Source: Kiloniellales bacterium (GTDB lineage Bacteria; Pseudomonadota; Alphaproteobacteria; Kiloniellales; JAKSDN01). From it: DNA of 6,452 nt. The DNA is taken from contig JAKSDN010000250.1 of assembly GCA_022360075.1 (NCBI GenBank), positions 1 through 6,452 on the forward strand, read 5' to 3'. Position 1 is the first letter of the stretch. Each line of letters opens with the position of its first letter. The notes beneath the pieces were generated by a model. That model searched no databases. It was not told the DNA's origin and was given only the letters and a program-made list of their open reading frames with translations. Positions 1 through 3,941 of the stretch are shown here, piece by piece. A program made the translations under genes and the position numbers.

Positions 1-528
1 CACATGAAGATGTACGCGGCCTACCTCTGGGAGCTCTGCACCGCGCCGATCCTGCCTTTCTACTTCACCAGCGTGGCCGATCAGTTCATCGGCCGGCTCG
101 AGGAGCTGGCCCCGGCCGGCCAGAGCGTGGGCCTGGCAAGCGCGCTCGAGACCGCGCGCGCCTTCAAGGCCGCGGCCGAGCGGCTGGATGCGACCGCGGA
201 GGACTGGCGCGGGCGCTACGCGGGCAACGGCGCGGGCGAGGGCGCCGCGGCCGACATCCTGAACGAGGGCATGAAGCGCATCAGCCGCCTGCTCGTGCCC
301 ATGCAGAGCACGGCCAAGGGGACCTACGGCCACGATCCCTATGGCTTCACGCCGCAGACCACGATGATACCCTCGCTGTTCGACGTGCCCCGGCTCGCCA
401 CGCTGCCAAAGGACAGCGAGGAGGGCTGGATGCTCGAGACCCACCTGGTGCGCCAGCGCAACCGCGTGACCGATGCGCTCGCCGACGCCACGGTGACGAT
501 CGAGCAGACGGTCGACCGGCTCAAGTGA
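1..528 (+). CDS. M28-family (glutamate carboxypeptidase II-like) peptidase, C-terminal fragment
   Basis: This is the C-terminal end of a gene whose beginning lies outside the window. The reading frame is open from base 1 (the codon before the first Met is CAC), and that Met lies inside a conserved helix, so it is not a start. The roughly 175 visible residues match the transferrin-receptor-like dimerisation domain that follows the zinc-peptidase domain in glutamate carboxypeptidase II-type M28 enzymes. A 'LWELCTAPILPFYF' stretch (residues about 8-21) corresponds to the 'FELANSIVLPFD' helix of human GCPII. It is followed by an amphipathic helix (ALETARAFKAAAERLD), then 'HDPYGF...PSLFDV' in the place of the GCPII C-terminal loop, and a last helix. 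The metal ligands and catalytic Glu lie upstream and cannot be checked, so activity is unproven. The family cleaves C-terminal or N-terminal residues from short peptides. It sits 28 bp ahead of a racemase and upstream of a peptide importer, which suits peptide catabolism. The identification rests on remembered family patterns and not on a search. Confidence 0.72.
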   Translation, partial: HMKMYAAYLWELCTAPILPFYFTSVADQFIGRLEELAPAGQSVGLASALETARAFKAAAERLDATAEDWRGRYAGNGAGEGAAADILNEGMKRISRLLVPMQSTAKGTYGHDPYGFTPQTTMIPSLFDVPRLATLPKDSEEGWMLETHLVRQRNRVTDALADATVTIEQTVDRLK

Positions 529-542
529 CGCGGACCGGCTGC

Positions 543-549
543 GAGGAGG
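543..549 (+). promoter_or_regulatory. Shine-Dalgarno of the racemase gene
   Basis: GAGGAGG lies 7 nt upstream of the ATG at 557. It is the strongest ribosome-binding site in the window and fixes the start of the racemase. Confidence 0.8.
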
Positions 550-556
550 CCGCCCC

Positions 557-1282
557 ATGAGACTGCTCTATCAGTTGACCAGCCCGATGGAGCGCACGCT
601 CGGGGTGGAGGAGATGGAGCGCCGCCGCGGGGTCCTGCAGAGCCATGCCGCCGCGGGCGTCGAGGTCGAGGTGCGCAGCATCCCGCGCGGGCCGGGCTCC
701 ATCGAGTCGTCTTACGATGCGGCGCTGGTCGTCCCCGAGCTGCTGACCCTGCTGGTGCAGGCCGAGCGCGACGGCTTTGATGCCGCGATGATCGGCTGCT
801 TCAGCGACCCCGGCCTCGAGGCGGCGCGCGAGCTTTTGGAGATGCCGGTGGTCGGGCCGGGCGAGAGCGCGCTGCATCTCGCCGCCCAGCTCGGCAGCCG
901 CTTCGCGATCGTCTCGCCGAGTGAGGGCAGCGGGCGCGTGGCGGCGCGCATGCGCGCCCTCGGGCTCGATGGCAAGTTCGCCGGCGTCAGGAGCATCTCG
1001 ATGTCGGTGCTCGATCTGGCCCGCCAACGCGAGCCGACTCTAGAACGCATCGCCGAGGTCGGCCGCCGCGCCGTTGCCGAGGACGGGGCCGATGTGCTGG
1101 TGCTCGGCTGCATGAGCATGGCCTTTCTCGGGATCGCCGACTCGTTGCGGGCGCGGATCGGGGTGCCGGTCGTCAACCCGGTGGTCGCGGCCCTGAAGAC
1201 CGCGGAGATGATCGTGGCCATGGGCCTCAGCCACAGCAAGGAGGCCTATCCGCGGCCGCCGATGAAGGAGGTGTTCGGCTGA
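557..1282 (+). CDS. Asp/Glu/hydantoin racemase family protein (HyuE-like)
   Basis: A 241-residue cofactor-independent racemase of the Asp/Glu racemase superfamily, closest in motifs to hydantoin racemases. Enzymes of this type use two cysteines as the acid/base pair that inverts the alpha carbon. Both are present: Cys81 in 'MIGCFSDPGLEAAREL' and Cys185 in 'VLVLGCMSMAF'. The 'CF.DPGL.AAREL..PVVG.GE' block after the first Cys is typical of the hydantoin racemase branch and is unlike the 'NT/CNT' motif of glutamate racemase MurI. The length (about 240) is normal and there is no signal peptide, so it should be cytoplasmic. The start is supported by a strong Shine-Dalgarno, GAGGAGG at 543-549, 7 nt before the ATG. 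It begins 28 bp after the peptidase and ends 86 bp before the binding-protein start, so co-transcription is likely. The substrate (a hydantoin, free amino acid or other 5-substituted ring) is not determined by sequence. The family call is firm; the hydantoin branch is likely. Confidence 0.87.
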   Translation: MRLLYQLTSPMERTLGVEEMERRRGVLQSHAAAGVEVEVRSIPRGPGSIESSYDAALVVPELLTLLVQAERDGFDAAMIGCFSDPGLEAARELLEMPVVGPGESALHLAAQLGSRFAIVSPSEGSGRVAARMRALGLDGKFAGVRSISMSVLDLARQREPTLERIAEVGRRAVAEDGADVLVLGCMSMAFLGIADSLRARIGVPVVNPVVAALKTAEMIVAMGLSHSKEAYPRPPMKEVFG

Positions 1283-1306
1283 CCTCTGGAAGGGGCATGG
1301 AAACAA

Positions 1307-1334
1307 GCGGCCTTGCGCCGCCACGCATTATGCG
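1307..1334 (+). promoter_or_regulatory. Dyad symmetries in the racemase to binding-protein gap
   Basis: Two adjacent palindromes occupy the 86-bp gap. The first is a small hairpin, GCGGC-cttgc-GCCGC (1307-1321). The second is a perfect 11-bp dyad, CGCATTATGCG (1324-1334), ending 34 bp before the binding-protein ATG. The AT-rich centre of the dyad in a GC-rich setting suits an operator for a dimeric regulator. A role as an RNA hairpin that separates expression of the racemase from the abundant binding protein is equally possible. I found no convincing -35/-10 pair with it. The function is inference. Confidence 0.3.
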
Positions 1335-1354
1335 AAGGCAAGACCCTCAGCAAC

Positions 1355-1360
1355 AGGGAG
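1355..1360 (+). promoter_or_regulatory. Shine-Dalgarno that decides the binding-protein start
   Basis: AGGGAG lies 8 nt upstream of the ATG at 1369. This start places a classic Sec signal peptide at the N terminus. An in-frame ATG at 1297 would add 24 residues lacking a hydrophobic character, has no comparable placement relative to a signal peptide, and is rejected as the start. Confidence 0.75.
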
Positions 1361-1368
1361 ATAAGAAA

Positions 1369-2946
1369 ATGAAACGCTTACTCAGATCGGCGGCCGCGGT
1401 TTTGGCCGTCGCCACGGCTCTCGCGGCACCGCAGATCGCCGCGGCCAAGGTGCTGGTGTGGGGTGACACCCTGCCGAAGAGCCTCGATCCGCACGCCGTC
1501 TACGACGTGCCGATGCAGTTCTACATGCTCAACACCTATGACGGGCTCTATCGCTATCAGGGCAATCCGCCGCAGCTCGAGCCCTGGCTCGCGGAAAGCC
1601 ACACGGTCAGCGAAGACGGCCTGACCTGGCGCTTCACGCTGGTCGAGGGCGCTACCTTCCACGACGGCAGCGCGGTCACGGCCGAGGACGTGGCCTACAG
1701 CTTCAAGCGCATGCTTGGCCTCGGCAAGGCGCCCTCCGGCGCTTTCTCGCCGGTGCTCAAGGCCGAGAACGTGACCGCGGTCGATGCCCGCACGGTGCAG
1801 TTCGTGCTCGACAAAGCTTATGCGCCTTTCCTCTCGGCGATCCCGATCGTCTCGATCGTCAACCCGCGCGTCATCGAGGCCCACGTCAAGGACGGCGACT
1901 GGGGCAGCGAGTGGCTTTCCTCCAACATCGCGGGCTCCGGTCCTTACTCGATCGACCCCAAGACCTACCGCCCGCAGCAGTCGGTCGACTTCCTGCGCCA
2001 CAACGGGCACTTCAAGGGCTGGAGCCACAATCCGGCGCCCATCGACGTGGTCAAGGCACGGCCGGTGATCGAGACCTCGACCCGCGTCCTGGCCCTGCTC
2101 AAGGGCGACATCCACGCCACGGACAGCTATCTGCCGACCGATCAGGTCGAGCGGGTCGAAAAGGCCGAGGGCGTGCGGGTGGCGCGCGATGAGTCCATGC
2201 GCATCTTCCTCATCCGCATGAACAACAAGAAGCCGCCATTCGACAACGTCCACGCCCGCAAGTGCTTCGCTTACGGCTTCAACTACACCGGCTTCATCCG
2301 CGACGTGCTCAAGAACTTCGCCGAACGCAACCCGGCCCCGATCCCCAAGAACCTCTGGGGCTACCCGAGCGACGTCGTGGGCTACAGCTACGACCTCGAC
2401 AAGGCCAAGGCCGAATGCGACAAGGCCCGGGCCGAGGGCGCGCCGCTCGACCGCGAGATCGAGATCCACATCCAGACCGCGCTCGATCAAACCACCCAGG
2501 CCGCGCAGTTGCTGCAGAGCGACATGCGCAAGCTCGGCGTCAACGTGAAGATGGTGGCCAACACCTGGGCCAACCTGACCTCCTCGGCAGCCAAGCCGGA
2601 GAGCACGCCCGACATGTGGGTGCACTGGGTCAGCACCTACTTCGTCGACCCCGAGAACTGGATCGGGCAGATGTACGACAGCCAGTTCCACGGCACCTGG
2701 AAGGCCTCGGCCTGGTACCAGAACGACGAGGTCGACGGCCTGCTGCGCGAGGCCCGCTCGACCGTCGATCGGGAAACCCGCTCGAGGATCTACTCGGAGG
2801 CGGCCAAGAAAGTCGTGGCCGAATCGCCCGACATCTGGATCTACAACACGGTCCAGCTCCGCGGCCTGAACGAAGCGGTCGAAGGCTACGCCTTCACGCC
2901 CGTCGGCGGCGGCGGCGAGCTGCGCCACATGCGGCTCGCCGACTGA
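1369..2946 (+). CDS. ABC transporter periplasmic solute-binding protein, family 5 (oligopeptide/dipeptide type)
   Basis: A 525-residue extracytoplasmic binding protein of the SBP_bac_5 (DppA/OppA) family. It captures a peptide-like ligand in the periplasm and delivers it to the permease pair encoded downstream. The N terminus is a Sec signal peptide: MKRLLR, then an Ala/Leu/Val-rich core (about residues 7-22), with a probable signal peptidase I cut after the Ala-Ala-Ala at 24-26. There is no lipobox Cys, so the mature protein should be soluble. Family landmarks are 'SLDPH' (38-42), 'NTYDGLYRY' (55-63), 'P.LAES...EDGLTWRF' (72-89), the signature 'FHDGSAVTAEDVAYSFKR' (97-114), 'GSGPY' (189-193), and 'PDIWIYNTVQLRGL' near the C terminus (487-500). 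The length is typical. Clusters of this layout import dipeptides, oligopeptides, opines, glutathione or nickel chelates, and the ligand cannot be assigned here. The gene is separated from its permeases by nearly 1 kb of repeats, which is unusual. Confidence 0.93.
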   Translation: MKRLLRSAAAVLAVATALAAPQIAAAKVLVWGDTLPKSLDPHAVYDVPMQFYMLNTYDGLYRYQGNPPQLEPWLAESHTVSEDGLTWRFTLVEGATFHDGSAVTAEDVAYSFKRMLGLGKAPSGAFSPVLKAENVTAVDARTVQFVLDKAYAPFLSAIPIVSIVNPRVIEAHVKDGDWGSEWLSSNIAGSGPYSIDPKTYRPQQSVDFLRHNGHFKGWSHNPAPIDVVKARPVIETSTRVLALLKGDIHATDSYLPTDQVERVEKAEGVRVARDESMRIFLIRMNNKKPPFDNVHARKCFAYGFNYTGFIRDVLKNFAERNPAPIPKNLWGYPSDVVGYSYDLDKAKAECDKARAEGAPLDREIEIHIQTALDQTTQAAQLLQSDMRKLGVNVKMVANTWANLTSSAAKPESTPDMWVHWVSTYFVDPENWIGQMYDSQFHGTWKASAWYQNDEVDGLLREARSTVDRETRSRIYSEAAKKVVAESPDIWIYNTVQLRGLNEAVEGYAFTPVGGGGELRHMRLAD

Positions 2947-2961
2947 GGGGCGAGTGGTCGA

Positions 2962-3006
2962 GGCCCCGGGATCGGCATAATTCTCGAAATTGCATATCCT
3001 GGGGCC
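2962..3006 (+). promoter_or_regulatory. Stem-loop just after the binding-protein stop
   Basis: GGCCCCGGGAT (2962-2972) pairs with ATCCTGGGGCC (2996-3006): an 11-bp stem with one G-U wobble and a 23-nt loop, starting 15 nt after the stop codon. No T-run follows, so it is not a classic intrinsic terminator. Hairpins in this position in ABC operons are known to protect the binding-protein mRNA from 3' exonucleases and to lower permease expression relative to the binding protein. That role here is inference. Confidence 0.5.
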
Positions 3007-3027
3007 AAGGTCTCGTGCGGTTGAGAC

Positions 3028-3080
3028 AGCGGCGCACCGCTCACCCTCCCCTTTGATGGCGGAGACTCGGGAGGGGTGAC
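3028..3080. repeat. Short G/C-rich palindromes
   Basis: AGCGG-cgca-CCGCT (3028-3041) is followed by an imperfect inverted pair, TCACCCTCCCC (3041-3051) and GGGAGGGGTGA (3069-3079). The arms differ only by the placement of one C within the C-run. The pattern resembles REP-like intergenic repeats, though only one copy is in view, so family membership cannot be shown from the window alone. Confidence 0.4.
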
Positions 3081-3100
3081 GGCGCCGGCTTCGAATTCCC

Positions 3101-3165
3101 TTCGCCCCCTTGGGGGAGAAGGAGGGGCCCGTGGATGCGCTTGCATCCGTGGGAGGATGAGGGGG
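3101..3165. repeat. REP-like palindromic element, copy 1 (CCCCCTCAYCCT-ended)
   Basis: It contains hairpin TTCGCCCCC-tt-GGGGGAGAA (3101-3120, one mismatch) and hairpin GGATGC-gctt-GCATCC (3133-3148), and ends in AGGATGAGGGGG (3154-3165). That end is the inverse of CCCCCTCACCCT at 3278-3289 (11 of 12), so this copy and the next form an inverted pair about 112 bp apart. Confidence 0.55.
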
Positions 3166-3178
3166 TCCCGCAGGGACC
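3164..3178. repeat. Perfect small hairpin overlapping the tandem repeat
   Basis: GGTCCC-gca-GGGACC is a perfect 6-bp stem with a 3-nt loop. It straddles the left edge of the 21-bp tandem repeat, whose unit supplies its right arm. Confidence 0.45.
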
Positions 3179-3231
3179 GCGCGTAGCGCCGCAGGGACCG
3201 CGCGTAGCGCCGAAGGGATCACGCGGAGTGC
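3169..3231. repeat. 21-bp tandem repeat, three copies
   Basis: Units at 3169-3189 and 3190-3210 are identical over 21 bases. The unit at 3211-3231 matches at 16 of 21. Each intact unit contains the core AGGGACCGCGCGTAGCG. The period is a multiple of three, but no real gene runs through it. The pattern of two exact copies and one diverged copy suggests a recent slippage duplication from an older repeat. Confidence 0.85.
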
Positions 3232-3277
3232 TGACGAAGAGGAATGCTCATTGAGACTTGAGGCCAGTGGCAGCCGC

Positions 3278-3320
3278 CCCCCTCACCCTGCCTCTCCCCC
3301 CGGCCGGCGGGGGAGAGGGG
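3278..3320. repeat. REP-like palindromic element, copy 2, with 10-bp perfect stem
   Basis: It begins CCCCCTCACCCT (3278-3289) and forms a perfect stem, CCTCTCCCCC (3291-3300) with GGGGGAGAGG (3309-3318), around the 8-nt loop CGGCCGGC. It is the inverted partner of the element at 3101-3165. The design of a GC-rich, loop-capped stem with a C-rich leader is typical of repetitive extragenic palindromes. Confidence 0.65.
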
Positions 3321-3510
3321 AACTTATGGATCCAGCTTTATGCAGATCGTCGCACCTGCTCAAGCAAACAGCGACCTGAACTTCTGTGAATCTCGTGGGG
3401 GACGGGGTGGAAGTGACGAAGGCCGGGGCCTTCAAAGGCTCGAAATGCGTCATAGACCGAGGGCCAGTGACCTTAAAGACTGGCATGGCCAACATGCTCA
3501 CCCCTCCGCG
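3321..3510. other. Unassigned spacer inside the repeat island
   Basis: About 190 bp with lower G+C than the genes around it. The only structure I see is a 6-bp hairpin, GCCAGT (3463-3468) with ACTGGC (3479-3484). Short open frames on both strands pass through it, but they extend into flanking repeats, lack convincing ribosome-binding sites and resemble no known protein. It could be the remnant of another repeat family or of a decayed gene. Confidence 0.4.
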
Positions 3511-3638
3511 CCTCATGCTGAGCCTGTCGAAGTATGAGGATTGCTCGGTGCCATGGGCTAAGCCGGAGCGATCCTCACTCTTCGACAGGCTCAGAGCTTG
3601 TGAAAAAATTGACGTGTGGCTGGAATGCAATCCTGCGT

Positions 3639-3678
3639 CCTTCGAGACGCCCGCCAAGGCGGGCTCCTCAGGATGAGG
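3639..3678 (+). repeat. 40-bp palindromic repeat, left copy of an inverted doublet
   Basis: The outer blocks CCTTCGAGACGC and TCCTCAGGATGAGG flank a perfect inner hairpin, GCCCGCC-aa-GGCGGGC (3649-3664). The outer blocks are conserved in the inverted copy at 3706-3745, while the inner stem differs in sequence but keeps its pairing. The outer blocks resemble a repeat common in alphaproteobacterial intergenic DNA. Confidence 0.8.
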
Positions 3679-3705
3679 GCATTTCTTAATGCTATCAAAG
3701 ACTTA

Positions 3706-3745
3706 CCTCATCCTGAGGAACGCCCTCCAGGGCGCGTCTCGAAGG
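3706..3745 (-). repeat. 40-bp palindromic repeat, right (inverted) copy
   Basis: Read on the - strand it has the same 12-base and 14-base outer blocks as 3639-3678. Its inner hairpin is CGCCCT-gg-AGGGCG on the - strand (different bases, same fold). The copies are separated by 27 bp that include a small hairpin, GCATT-tctt-AATGC (3679-3692). Confidence 0.8.
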
Positions 3746-3770
3746 GTTCGGTACGAACCGCGCGAAGCGC
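3745..3770. repeat. Two small hairpins abutting the right repeat copy
   Basis: GGTTCG-gta-CGAACC (3745-3759) is followed at once by GCGC-gaa-GCGC (3760-3770). They may be extensions of the 40-bp repeat in its longer form. The left copy lacks them. Confidence 0.5.
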
Positions 3771-3873
3771 TTGGGGATGATCATGCAGCACCGTCCGAAA
3801 GCTCGAGCCAAAATATTCACAAGCTCTCAGCATGAGGGGCGATGGGTTGACGCCGATGGGCAACGAGGGGCAC

Positions 3874-3901
3874 TTGAGCACAGTGCTAGAGTCAATATCA
3901 G
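3874..3901 (+). promoter_or_regulatory. Weak candidate promoter and dyad upstream of the permease genes
   Basis: TTGAGC (3874-3879) and TATCAG (3896-3901) are spaced 16 bp apart, each matching 4 of 6 consensus positions. A perfect dyad, AGCAC-a-GTGCT (3877-3887), overlaps the putative -35 and could be an operator. If the repeat island ends transcription from upstream, the permease genes would need a local promoter, and this is the best candidate I can see. The evidence is weak. Confidence 0.2.
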
Positions 3902-3941
3902 CTAAGCTCATGCCACACCTCACAAGACCCTAGGCCCCGGC

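Larger units (their letters stand above)
3594..3826. mobile_element. 233-bp MITE-like insertion with 11-bp terminal inverted repeats
   Basis: The ends are GAGCTTGTGAA (3594-3604) and TTCACAAGCTC (3816-3826), perfect inverted repeats over 11 bp and matching at 16 of the first 20. Each is flanked by TCA (3591-3593 and 3827-3829), a 3-bp target duplication. An alternative parse is a 10-bp repeat with a CTCAG 5-bp duplication. Removing the element and one TCA rebuilds a perfect palindrome arm in the host repeat, so the insertion event is directly visible. It carries no transposase and would need one supplied in trans. The TNA-type target with 3-bp duplication fits the IS427/IS1031 groups of the IS5 family, but the family is inference. 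Inside it lies an inverted doublet of another palindromic repeat (3639-3745). Confidence 0.75.
3511..3837. repeat. 91-bp palindromic repeat doublet, split by an insertion
   Basis: The left arm is 3511-3546. The right arm is 3566-3594 and resumes at 3831-3837 after an insertion. Rejoined, the arms are 36 bp each and pair at 33 of 36 positions around a 19-nt loop (3547-3565). The outer 22 bp are a perfect match once the insertion is removed. Each arm carries a unit with core CTGAGCCTGTCGAAG bounded by CCTCAT and ATGAGG or a close variant, so the structure is two copies of a REP-like unit facing each other. This core is a repeat I associate with alphaproteobacterial intergenic regions. Confidence 0.8.
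2947..3941. other. Non-coding repeat island splitting the transporter operon
   Basis: 995 bp without a gene I can support, between the binding-protein stop and the first permease. In order it holds: a strong stem-loop (2962-3006); a series of short G/C-rich hairpins (3010-3080); an inverted pair of CCCCCTCAYCCT-ended palindromes (3101-3165 and 3278-3320) around a 21-bp tandem repeat (3169-3231); about 190 bp of unassigned sequence (3321-3510); a large palindrome interrupted by a small insertion element (3511-3837); and about 100 bp of permease leader (3838-3941). Open frames crossing it run through repeats on both strands and resemble no protein family. Related clusters usually have a short gap here, so the island was probably acquired by repeat accumulation. 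Confidence 0.75.

Noticed and set aside
1297..1368. Upstream ATG extension of the binding protein
   Set aside because: The 24 extra residues would bury the signal peptide behind a polar segment, while the ATG at 1369 has AGGGAG 8 nt upstream and a normal Sec signal.
2262..3056. Overlapping + strand frame of 264 codons inside the binding-protein gene
   Set aside because: It is an Arg/Gly/Pro-rich out-of-frame translation of a conserved gene with no ribosome-binding site.
3101..3120. Rho-independent terminator
   Set aside because: The hairpin is stable but is followed by GGAGGGG and not by a T-run, and it belongs to a repeated palindromic element.
1378..3222. Very long antisense open frame (614 codons) opposite the binding-protein gene
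   Set aside because: It mirrors a well-supported gene with GC-rich third positions, which suppress stops on the complementary strand. It also runs through the tandem repeat and hairpins, and its translation is an Arg/Val/Asp/Leu-rich string unlike any family.
3283..3676. Possible small genes in the repeat island on both strands (96 and 124 codons)
   Set aside because: Both extend through palindromic repeats and mobile-element ends, lack convincing ribosome-binding sites, and show no recognisable motif.
3101..3745. CRISPR array
   Set aside because: The repeats are inverted doublets and a direct 21-bp tandem without unique spacers of regular length.
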